NCBI GenBank assembly: GCA_900548115.1 | Contig: URJL01000020.1 | Location: 1-36,036 of the forward strand | Length of the DNA stretch: 36,036 bases | Reading direction: 5' to 3' | From: an uncultured Eubacteriales bacterium | GTDB lineage: Bacteria; Bacillota; Clostridia; Oscillospirales; CAG-382 | Shown here: positions 7,863 through 15,002 of the stretch, in pieces | Numbering within the stretch: position 1 is the first letter of the stretch | Layout: each line of letters begins with the position of its first letter | Translations under genes and position numbers: made by a program | Notes under the pieces: model-generated | The model's database searches: none | Told to the model about the DNA's origin: nothing | What the model saw: the letters and a program-made list of their open reading frames with translations, nothing else

Positions 7863-8783
7863 ATGAGCAATACAAAAGAGATCAAAGCACGGCTTTCGAG
7901 TGTGCGCGAAACACAGAAAATCACGAACGCCATGTATCTCATCGCCTCTGCCAAAATGCGCAAGGCGAAAGAAGAGCTTGACCGCACCCGCCCCTTTTTC
8001 AACGCCATGGGCGGCGAGATCAAGCGTATTTTTCGCACGATCGAAAACGTCGACCACCGCTATTTTTACCCGCCGAGCGGAGAGCATGATCTGCCCGGAG
8101 CTTATGGGTATCTTGTTATCACCGCCGACAAAGGACTTGCGGGCGCATATAACCAAAATGTTATAAAAGAAGCCCTTCGGCTCATGGACGAACACGATGA
8201 CACAAAGCTCTTTGTCGTGGGCGAGTACGGGCGGCAATATTTTCTGCGCCATCATATTCCCATCGAGCAAAGCTTTCTTTACACGGCGCAGAATCCGACC
8301 GTACAGCGTGCGCGCGAGATCAGCAGCCGTCTTTTGGAGCTTTACGACAAGGGTGAGCTTGTCAAAATTTTTGTTGTCTATACCGATATGCAAAACGCGC
8401 TCGGCACGAAGGAATGCTCCTTCCGCCTACTCCCCTTTCACCGTGCCGATTTTGCGGTAAAAGCGGAAGAGAAGGCGCCGTCGTCTCCCATCGAAATGAT
8501 CCCGTCGGTCGGCGCTCTTTTGGACAGCATCGTCCCGAGCTACGTTGCGGGATACATCTACAGCGTTCTGGTCGACAGCTTTTGCAGCGAACAGCAGGCG
8601 CGCATGGCGGCGATGGATGCCGCCAACCGCAATGCGGAAAAATTGATCGGCGAGCTTACGGCAAAATACAATCACGTGCGGCAAAGCGCCATTACGCAGG
8701 AGATCACCGAAATTTCCGCCGGAGCCAAAAGACAGCGCGAAATGCGGCTTTGCCGAAAGCAAAAAGGAGGTTCTCTTTCATGA
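7863..8783 (+). CDS. atpG: F1Fo ATP synthase gamma subunit
   Basis: 306 residues; the rotor shaft of F1. The N-terminal coiled coil begins KEIKARLSSVRETQKITNAM, followed by IASAKMRKA. The Rossmann-like middle has VITADKGLAGAYN. The C-terminal helix ends MAAMDAANRNAEKLIGELTAKYNHVRQSAITQEITEI, the family signature. After that point a basic tail of about 20 residues extends past the usual end. GGGAGG ribosome site upstream; the stop overlaps the atpD start in ATGA (8780-8783). Confidence 0.97.
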   Translation: MSNTKEIKARLSSVRETQKITNAMYLIASAKMRKAKEELDRTRPFFNAMGGEIKRIFRTIENVDHRYFYPPSGEHDLPGAYGYLVITADKGLAGAYNQNVIKEALRLMDEHDDTKLFVVGEYGRQYFLRHHIPIEQSFLYTAQNPTVQRAREISSRLLELYDKGELVKIFVVYTDMQNALGTKECSFRLLPFHRADFAVKAEEKAPSSPIEMIPSVGALLDSIVPSYVAGYIYSVLVDSFCSEQQARMAAMDAANRNAEKLIGELTAKYNHVRQSAITQEITEISAGAKRQREMRLCRKQKGGSLS

Positions 8784-10177
8784 CGGGAAAAATCGAAAAA
8801 ATATCGGGTTCGGTCATCGACGTTTCGTTTGACGAAAACGAAAAGCTCCCGAGACTGAACGAAGAACTGACCGTGACCGTAAACGGAACGGTGAAGCATA
8901 TGGAGATAGCACAGCACATCGGGCATCACACCGTGCGCTGCATTATGCTTGCGGGAAGCGAAGGACTTTCGCGCGGGCTTTCGGTCGAAGCGCCCGGACA
9001 CGGCATTCGTGTTCCCGTCGGTCCCGCGACCCTCGGACGCCTGTTCGGCGTGCTCGGCGACCCGATCGACGGCGGCGCACCCGTGGATGAAAATGTCCCG
9101 CATTGGGACATTCACCGCAAAGCGCCGTCCTTTGCCGAGCAAAAAACGGCGACCGAAGTTTTGGAGACGGGCATTAAGGTCATCGACCTTTTGGAGCCGT
9201 ATCCCAAAGGCGGCAAGATCGGACTTTTCGGCGGCGCCGGCGTCGGCAAAACCGTTCTGATACAGGAACTGATTCACAACGTCGCCACCGAGCACGGCGG
9301 CTATTCGGTCTTTACGGGCGTGGGCGAGCGTTCGCGCGAGGGCAACGACCTTTGGAACGAAATGCGCGAAAGCGGCGTGCTTTCCAAGACCGCGCTTGTT
9401 TTCGGTCAGATGAACGAAGCGCCCGGCGTGCGTATGCGCGCCGCCCTTTCAGGACTGACCATGGCGGAATATTTCCGCGACGCCGAAAACAAAGACGTTC
9501 TTTTGTTCATCGACAACATTTTCCGCTTTGTGCAAGCGGGAAGCGAGGTTTCCACCCTTCTCGGGCGCATGCCCTCCGCCGTCGGTTATCAGCCGACTCT
9601 TTCCGAAGAAATGGGCGCGCTTCAGGAGCGCATCACCTCGACCAAAAACGGTTCGGTTACGTCGGTTCAGGCGGTGTATGTCCCCGCGGACGACCTCACC
9701 GACCCCGCTCCCGCCACCACCTTTTCGCACCTTGACGCAACAACGGTTCTCAGCCGAAAGATTGCCGAACAGGGCATTTATCCCGCCGTCGATCCGCTTG
9801 AATCCTCCTCCCGCATTTTGGAGGCGGACACGGTCGGAAAAGAGCATTACGACACGGCGCGAAAGGTTCAGGAAATTCTGCAAAAATACAACGAGCTTCA
9901 GGACATCATCGCGATTTTAGGCATTGAAGAGCTGAGCGAACAGGACCGCACCGTGGTATACCGTGCGCGCAAGATTCAGCGTTTTCTCGCCCAGCCGACG
10001 CATGTCGCCGAAAAATTCACGGGGATCCCCGGCGTTTATGTTCCGCTTTCCGAAGCGCTTCGCGGCTTTTCCGCCATTGTCGGCGGCGACGCGGACAATC
10101 TTCCCGAGAGCGCCTTTTACAACGTCGGCACGATCGACGACGTTTACAAAAAGGCAAAGGAGGAGGCGGTCGGATGA
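8780..10177 (+). CDS. atpD: F1Fo ATP synthase beta subunit (catalytic)
   Basis: 465 residues, standard length. Walker A GGAGVGKT is at 151-158; GVGERSREGNDLW, FGQMNEAPGVR and LLFIDNIFRFVQAGSEVSTLLGRMPS follow, as expected. The C-terminal regulatory segment reads IEELSEQD (DELSEED-type). The start at 8780 (MTGKIEKISGSVIDV) follows AAAGGAGG and overlaps the atpG stop; the same frame is open upstream inside atpG but is not coding there. It catalyses ATP synthesis/hydrolysis with alpha. Confidence 0.98.
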   Translation: MTGKIEKISGSVIDVSFDENEKLPRLNEELTVTVNGTVKHMEIAQHIGHHTVRCIMLAGSEGLSRGLSVEAPGHGIRVPVGPATLGRLFGVLGDPIDGGAPVDENVPHWDIHRKAPSFAEQKTATEVLETGIKVIDLLEPYPKGGKIGLFGGAGVGKTVLIQELIHNVATEHGGYSVFTGVGERSREGNDLWNEMRESGVLSKTALVFGQMNEAPGVRMRAALSGLTMAEYFRDAENKDVLLFIDNIFRFVQAGSEVSTLLGRMPSAVGYQPTLSEEMGALQERITSTKNGSVTSVQAVYVPADDLTDPAPATTFSHLDATTVLSRKIAEQGIYPAVDPLESSSRILEADTVGKEHYDTARKVQEILQKYNELQDIIAILGIEELSEQDRTVVYRARKIQRFLAQPTHVAEKFTGIPGVYVPLSEALRGFSAIVGGDADNLPESAFYNVGTIDDVYKKAKEEAVG

Positions 10178-10587
10178 ACACCTTTCATCTTGCGTTTTAC
10201 GCCTCGGATAAGCCCTTTTACGAAGGGGAATGCTCCGGTCTTACCGTTCCTTTTTCCGACGGAGAATACGGTGTTTTGGCGCACCACAGCAACATGATGG
10301 CGGCAGTCTCCCCCGGCGAGCTTCGTTTTACCCTTCCCGACGGAACGGTACAGGTCGCCGCCGTGTCGGGGGGCATTCTCAAAATGGAGAACAATTCGGT
10401 GCTCTTACTGGTCGACACCGCCGAGCGCCCCGATGAAATCGACGCCAACCGCGCGCGCCGCGCCGCCGACGAGGCAAGAGAGGCACTTTTGCAAAAAAAG
10501 AGCATCCTCGATTATCACTCCGCCCAAGCACGCCTGATCCGCGAGATCAACCGTCTGCGGGTCAAGGATCATTATTCGTACAACTGA
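10174..10587 (+). CDS. atpC: F1Fo ATP synthase epsilon subunit
   Basis: 137 residues: N-terminal beta barrel (FYEGECSGLTVPFSDGEYGVLAHHSNM) and a C-terminal helical hairpin with the RARRAADEAREAL motif. It couples gamma to the c-ring and can act as an inhibitory lever. Overlaps the atpD stop by 4 nt (ATGA) and closes the operon. Confidence 0.96.
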   Translation: MNTFHLAFYASDKPFYEGECSGLTVPFSDGEYGVLAHHSNMMAAVSPGELRFTLPDGTVQVAAVSGGILKMENNSVLLLVDTAERPDEIDANRARRAADEAREALLQKKSILDYHSAQARLIREINRLRVKDHYSYN

Positions 10588-10664
10588 GCCGTTTATCTTT
10601 CGAAAAGCCCTGCCGACTTCGTGCGGTCGCATGGAACTGCGACAAAGCACAGGTCACGGTCGAA

Positions 10665-10714
10665 TAAAAAAGCGTCCCCGCTTCTCCGAAAAAGGACGAA
10701 GCGGGGACACTTTT
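10665..10714. terminator. Strong bidirectional terminator between the atp operon and the convergent DUF4830-like gene
   Basis: Stem GTCCCCGCTTC (10674-10684) / GAAGCGGGGAC (10698-10708), 11 bp perfect, with an additional TCC/GGA pairing in the loop. TTTT follows on the plus strand and a run of six T on the minus strand, so it can serve both convergent units. Confidence 0.92.
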
Positions 10715-10719
10715 CATTT

Positions 10720-11250
10720 TTATCTTGCGGCAGCACTCTGTGCGGGCGAAAAATCGCAGAAGGTGCGGACAAAGCCGCCGTGTTCCGACGAGGAAATATC
10801 GCCGCCGATCACCTTATCTTTATACTGGATCAAGTTGAGATAGACCGCCTCATACGGCTCATTTTCCGATTTCGGCGGATAATTTGTCATCTTGTACGTA
10901 TATCGCGTTACTTTTTTTCCGCGATACGCCGTAAGATCCAGCCCTTGCGCCGTCTGCACGGTGTTGTATTCAAGGTAGACCGAATCAAACTCCTTCGGAA
11001 CTCTGGTTTTAAACTCTTCGATCGGTTCGGGCAACACTTCGATTCCGAACTTTTGGATAAAATCAAGCCGATCCTGCGGGGTCTTGATTCCCGAAAACGA
11101 AATGGTTTCGTTCGTCACCGCCGACACATACGCCGTTCCGCTCGTGTTGTAATCGGGCAAAAGGCAAAGACACAAGACTACCGCCGCGCACAAAAGCGCA
11201 CCGATCCCCACAAGCTTTACGGATTTTCCTTTTAATGAGCATACAAACAT
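10720..11250 (-). CDS. Membrane-anchored DUF4830-like protein
   Basis: 176 residues. An N-terminal membrane helix (VGIGALLCAAVVLCLCLLP) is followed by an extracytoplasmic domain. That domain contains PKEFDSVYLEYN, QGLDLTAYRGKKVTRYTYKM and KVIGGDISSSEHGGFV, which I recognise as DUF4830-like. Function is unknown; small anchored proteins of this type are widespread in Clostridia. The start at 11250 is preferred over the longer frame (to 11322) because GGAAGGGTG lies just upstream. It lies downstream of the oxidoreductase gene on the same strand after 118 nt that contain a hairpin. Confidence 0.75.
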   Translation of the reverse strand: MFVCSLKGKSVKLVGIGALLCAAVVLCLCLLPDYNTSGTAYVSAVTNETISFSGIKTPQDRLDFIQKFGIEVLPEPIEEFKTRVPKEFDSVYLEYNTVQTAQGLDLTAYRGKKVTRYTYKMTNYPPKSENEPYEAVYLNLIQYKDKVIGGDISSSEHGGFVRTFCDFSPAQSAAAR

Positions 11251-11280
11251 AAACGACACCCTTCCCTTTCGTTTGCCGAG

Positions 11281-11315
11281 CACAGCAATCGCATTGCCGC
11301 AATCGTATTGCTGTG
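11281..11315. repeat. Two-tier inverted repeat upstream of the DUF4830-like gene
   Basis: CACAGCAAT (11281-11289) pairs with ATTGCTGTG (11307-11315), and inside it ATTG/CAAT pair across CCG. There is no T tract on either strand, so it looks more like an operator or leader structure than a terminator. Confidence 0.6.
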
Positions 11316-11368
11316 CAAACACAGCGCATGGTAAACTATATGGGAAAAAGTGCCGTTTTATTCAGCGT

Positions 11369-12382
11369 TTATAAAATTTTCGGTCGTACCGCCGAATCGC
11401 GGTAAATTCCCGCGATGATGTCCAAAACGGGGATCGCGTCGCGCAGATCGCAGTAGTCGGATTCTTTACCGTCCAGCGCGTCGTAAAAAGCGCCGATCAT
11501 GCGGACATGCCCGCTTCCCCAACAAGCCTTGCCCGTAATGCGCGTATCGTTGGTGCAAAGCGTCGTTACCGTGCCGTCGCGGTACAGATACAGCGCTTCG
11601 TGGTTGATCCTCAGCGTTCCCTTTTCGAAATACAGCTCAATCTCAACCGATGAATCGGCGGCATTGCAGGTCGTGGCAAAGAAAATGCCCGTCGCGCCGC
11701 TTTGAAAGACGATATAGGCCTCTGCCATATCCTCCACATCGCAGGTGTCGGTGTTTTTGAAGAGCGCTGCGTGTCCTTTGACCGTCTTTGCCTTTCCCAA
11801 AAAATAATACAGAAGATCCAGTGTATGAATCGATTGATTCATCAAAACACCGCCGCCTTCGGTGGCAAATTTTCCGCGCCAGCCGCTTTCGGAATAATAA
11901 GCGCCCTCGCGATGCCACGCAACAATGCCCTTGCCTCCTCGAAGCGCGCCGAGCGAACCTTTTTCGATGATCTCCTTTGCCTTGACGGTCGTATCGTTCA
12001 TACGGTTCTGAAAAGAAACACAAACCCTCTTTCCTGTTTTTTCGGATACCTTTACGATCTCCTCCGCCTCGGGGCGATTCATGGCGCAGGGTTTTTCGAG
12101 ATAGACCGAAAAACCGTGTTCCATCGCCGCAATCGCCATTTCGGCATGCAGATAATGCGGCGTGCAGATATGCACCGCATCGACCGAAATTTCATCCAGC
12201 ATGGTTTTGTAATCGGTGTACAGGGAAGCCTCGGGGCAAAGGAGTGCGTCCTCCGAAAGCCGATCCTCACGGATATCACAAAGTGCCGCAATCTCGGTGT
12301 TTCCGATCGAACGGATCGCGGCAATGTGGGTCTTGGAAATGGAACCGCAGCCGATGACGGCGACTTTACGTTTCGTATTCAT
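11369..12382 (-). CDS. Gfo/Idh/MocA-family NAD(P)-dependent oxidoreductase
   Basis: 337 residues. The Rossmann fold starts KVAVIGCGSISKTHIAAI with a G-x-G-x-x-S pattern, then CTPHYLHAEMAIAAMEHG and VYLEKPCAMN, the EKP motif that carries the catalytic lysine. The C-terminal alpha/beta domain contains GGGVLMNQSIHTLDLLYY, including the family's conserved H-x-x-D. Members oxidise or epimerise sugars, inositols and related polyols; the substrate cannot be assigned. The start overlaps the tadA stop by 17 nt. The sugar isomerase/epimerase-like gene four genes upstream is a typical metabolic partner. Confidence 0.9.
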   Translation of the reverse strand: MNTKRKVAVIGCGSISKTHIAAIRSIGNTEIAALCDIREDRLSEDALLCPEASLYTDYKTMLDEISVDAVHICTPHYLHAEMAIAAMEHGFSVYLEKPCAMNRPEAEEIVKVSEKTGKRVCVSFQNRMNDTTVKAKEIIEKGSLGALRGGKGIVAWHREGAYYSESGWRGKFATEGGGVLMNQSIHTLDLLYYFLGKAKTVKGHAALFKNTDTCDVEDMAEAYIVFQSGATGIFFATTCNAADSSVEIELYFEKGTLRINHEALYLYRDGTVTTLCTNDTRITGKACWGSGHVRMIGAFYDALDGKESDYCDLRDAIPVLDIIAGIYRDSAVRPKIL

Positions 12383-12875
12383 GTTCTTTCCTCTGTTTCT
12401 TTTGTTCTTTTTTCTTTTCGCGAAGTTCGCGAAAAAAATCGGTCAGCAGCGCAGAGCATTCTTTTTCACATACTCCGTAAATAAGCTCCGGCTTGTGATT
12501 GTACGGAAGGTCGTTAAAATTGATAACGCTTCCGAACGAACCCGCCTTCGGGTCACGCGTGCCGATATAGACCCGCTTTATACGCGCGTTGATGATCGCA
12601 CCGGCGCACATGGGGCAAGGCTCGAGTGTGACATACAGGTCGCACTCGAAAAGCCGCCATCCCGAAAGCTTTCGGCAGGCACCCTCGATCGCCGCTATTT
12701 CCGCATGGCAAAGCGCACATTTCGCCTTTTCACGGCGATTGCGCCCGCCCGCGATGATCTTCCCTTTGCGGACAATAACCGCACCGACGGGAATCTCTCC
12801 CTCGCCCGCGGCGGTTTTCGCTCGTCCGATCGCGGCGCGCATGTAATATTCGGGCTTTTTTTCAATCGTATCCAT
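12366..12875 (-). CDS. tadA: tRNA-specific adenosine deaminase TadA
   Basis: 169 residues; deaminates the wobble adenosine of tRNA-Arg(ACG) to inosine. The cytidine/deoxycytidylate deaminase signature is complete: HAEIAA (zinc ligand His and proton-shuttle Glu) and PCPMCAGA (two zinc-ligand Cys). KAGSFGSVINF lies in the expected place. The lysine-rich C-terminal tail (REKKKEQKKQRKEH) is longer than usual. The ATG at 12875 is preferred over upstream in-frame starts because the family normally begins a few residues before the YYMRAAI helix; GGAAGGAAACGG lies upstream. Confidence 0.93.
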   Translation of the reverse strand: MDTIEKKPEYYMRAAIGRAKTAAGEGEIPVGAVIVRKGKIIAGGRNRREKAKCALCHAEIAAIEGACRKLSGWRLFECDLYVTLEPCPMCAGAIINARIKRVYIGTRDPKAGSFGSVINFNDLPYNHKPELIYGVCEKECSALLTDFFRELREKKKEQKKQRKEHEYET

Positions 12876-12938
12876 CTGTCCGTTTCCTTCCCGTTTTCTT
12901 TGCCGCATGAGCATGAACACGCGCACGCACACATGCGC

Positions 12939-13844
12939 TCACGCGCTTACCAATACCGACAGCGCATACGAAACGGCACGGTATGCGAGAAAAAGCAAAA
13001 CCGGAATCGTGAAGGAACAGCGGACGGGCAGCCATTTCACCGTAAGCCGACCGTTTTTGTGAAGTCCCCGCACACATAGAACGATCCCGACTCCGCCCGC
13101 AATAAATATAAAAGCAAGATATCCGAGCGCAAGAGCCGTTTCCGCCGTCTCATTGCCCGACAACTGCGCGATCATCAGCACAACCGAAACGAAGTTGAAC
13201 AGCATGTGCATACCCGCCGTGTAGCGCATACCGCCCGTTTCATAGGCGACATAACCGAGAAACAGGGCGACGCAAAAAGCGAAAAAAGTGCTTCCCGGCG
13301 CATGAAGCGAGGCGAACAGCAAAGATGAGACAAGCAGATAACCGTTTCGTCCGAAGGGGCGCATGGCGCGAAGCAGAACCGAGCGGAACATGTATTCCTC
13401 GGTAAGCGGCGCAATGATCGCCGTAGAAACGGCAAATACCCACAGCTGTGTTCCCGAAAGAGACAGACCGATCTCGATGTTTGAATCGGTTCCGAATAAA
13501 AACGCTCCCGGAATACGCGCAAAAAAGGCGACAAGGCACATTGCCGCAAAGACAAGCGGCAACGGAACCGAAAGCTTGCGGGTCGGAAGAGGTTCCCTTT
13601 GCGTCAAATTGAGGCGAGCATAAATCATGACGGGAATCATCCACAAAACGCGGAGCGCGGTATCGGTATAAATGCTTGTGAGAAAGGAGTCGGCAATCGT
13701 TTGATCGGGACAAAAAACAGTCACCGCCGCCGCACCCGCGAATATCAGAATGTATCCGGTCACCTTCTGAATAAACAACACCGCCGCAAACCCGTTCAAA
13801 GTTCGTTTTGCCGATCGCAAAAAGTCGTTCGGAATAAGCGGCAT
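12939..13844 (-). CDS. CPBP-family intramembrane glutamic endopeptidase
   Basis: 301 residues, about eight membrane segments. The Abi/CPBP motifs are present: LTEEYMFRSVLL (EExxxR), LFASLHAPG and GMHMLFNFVSV (conserved His and HxxxN). These proteases process prenylated or peptide substrates in the membrane; bacterial members are often linked to bacteriocin self-immunity, but no bacteriocin gene is adjacent. GAGGAGGACATGTC lies just before the ATG. It sits between the TIM-barrel gene (78 nt upstream) and tadA in a same-strand run. Confidence 0.88.
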   Translation of the reverse strand: MPLIPNDFLRSAKRTLNGFAAVLFIQKVTGYILIFAGAAAVTVFCPDQTIADSFLTSIYTDTALRVLWMIPVMIYARLNLTQREPLPTRKLSVPLPLVFAAMCLVAFFARIPGAFLFGTDSNIEIGLSLSGTQLWVFAVSTAIIAPLTEEYMFRSVLLRAMRPFGRNGYLLVSSLLFASLHAPGSTFFAFCVALFLGYVAYETGGMRYTAGMHMLFNFVSVVLMIAQLSGNETAETALALGYLAFIFIAGGVGIVLCVRGLHKNGRLTVKWLPVRCSFTIPVLLFLAYRAVSYALSVLVSA

Positions 13845-13922
13845 GACATGTCCTCCTCTCTGCGGGAAGGCGCGGGGCGAAGCAACAAAAATCGCTCCGT
13901 TTTGCGCTCCGAACCTCTCGTA

Positions 13923-14768
13923 TTACTTCTCGATAATGTTGCGAATTGCGCTTACCGCAACGCCGAAGGCTTCTTCGGAATCGGTGTAAGGCTTTTCGAT
14001 CTTTCCTCTGGTATTTTCCAATTTGTCAAGGCCGATAAATGCCGTCAAATGCGGCTCAACGGTCAAAATCATTTCGCCGTCAAAATCCTTGCGGATGCTT
14101 TCAATGATCTCGGGAATACGGCCCTTGCCAAGACCCGCGGGATAAATCGTCAGTCCGTCGGCATCCTTGATGTGGAAATAGGTCATGTTCGAATGCAAAA
14201 GCTCATAGGCGTGCGGATAAGGCTCCGCGCCGACATTGAGGAAGTTTGCGGGGTCGAATACGCCCTTCAGACGGCAGCCGAAATATTTGAAAAGATCGGC
14301 ACAGCGCTCGGGCGTGTCGCCGTAAATACCTTTCTCGTTTTCATGACAAAGCTCGATTCCCGCCTCCTCGGCAATGACCAGCATCTGTTCGAGACGGTGG
14401 AAAACTTCGCCGCGATAATTCTGCGGATCCTCGCCCGCGGGCATATAAAAGCTGAACATGCGGATTCTCTCGGTGTCGAGAATTTTGGCAATTTCGATAA
14501 CATGACGCAGCGAATCAAGGTGGGGCGCCATATCGTCGGTGATTTTGATCTTGCCGAGCGGTGAGCCGATCGCCGAAACGCCGATGCCCGCTTCGTCAAG
14601 CTTTGCCTTAACCTCTCTTGCCTTTTCGAGGGTAATGTCGGCAATGCCCGTTCCGTCCACACCACGGATCTCGATAAGCGAAACGCCGTTTTTCTTTAAT
14701 CCTTCGATCTGTTTGTCAAAAACAGGCGAATATTCATCGGCAAAAGCACTGAGTTTAAACTGTACCAT
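13923..14768 (-). CDS. Sugar phosphate isomerase/epimerase-like TIM-barrel protein
   Basis: 281 residues of the xylose-isomerase-like TIM-barrel family (AP_endonuc_2 type). Probable metal ligands are visible in order: Glu in GIELCHENEKG, Asp in GVFDPANF, His in YFHIKDADG and Glu in ILTVEPHL. Members act on keto/aldo sugars, inositol derivatives or hydroxypyruvate; the substrate is not assignable. The start at 14768 follows GGAAAGGAAAAA; the longer frame to 14852 runs through the promoter below and is rejected. First gene of a probable run with the CPBP protease, tadA and the oxidoreductase. Confidence 0.88.
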   Translation of the reverse strand: MVQFKLSAFADEYSPVFDKQIEGLKKNGVSLIEIRGVDGTGIADITLEKAREVKAKLDEAGIGVSAIGSPLGKIKITDDMAPHLDSLRHVIEIAKILDTERIRMFSFYMPAGEDPQNYRGEVFHRLEQMLVIAEEAGIELCHENEKGIYGDTPERCADLFKYFGCRLKGVFDPANFLNVGAEPYPHAYELLHSNMTYFHIKDADGLTIYPAGLGKGRIPEIIESIRKDFDGEMILTVEPHLTAFIGLDKLENTRGKIEKPYTDSEEAFGVAVSAIRNIIEK

Positions 14769-14851
14769 ATTTTTTCCTTTCCGACGGTGCAAAAATGTTC
14801 TCGCACCGATTGCGGCGGACTGTTCTTGCGCGATTGCGCACCGCCGTTTCA

Positions 14852-14880
14852 ATTATACCGCGCCGCAGACTATTTTTCAA
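14852..14880 (-). promoter_or_regulatory. Sigma-A promoter of the TIM-barrel gene
   Basis: On the minus strand TTGAAA (14875-14880), 17-nt spacer, TATAAT (14852-14857). Five of six and six of six consensus bases. The start codon is about 80 nt downstream. Confidence 0.8.
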
Positions 14881-14952
14881 CAATTGTATTCCAAATTATC
14901 GCTATTTGCAATATGCGAAAAGAACTTTTCCGAAACGGCGGGTAAAGTGTCG

Positions 14953-14986
14953 AAAAGGCGAGCCGAAACACGGCCCGCCTTTTTTG
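14953..14986 (-). terminator. Hairpin terminator downstream of the solute-binding protein gene
   Basis: AAAAGGCG-A-GCCG (14953-14965) pairs with CGGC-C-CGCCTTTT (14971-14983) around a 5-nt loop, with one mismatch. T runs flank both sides. It lies 17 nt after the stop at 15003. Confidence 0.75.
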
Positions 14987-15002
14987 TTGTTGTAAATTCG
15001 GC

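Noticed and set aside
12900..12945. CGCACG-rich low-complexity stretch as a functional repeat
   Set aside because: Short and irregular, lying between two genes with no symmetry or periodicity that supports a binding array.
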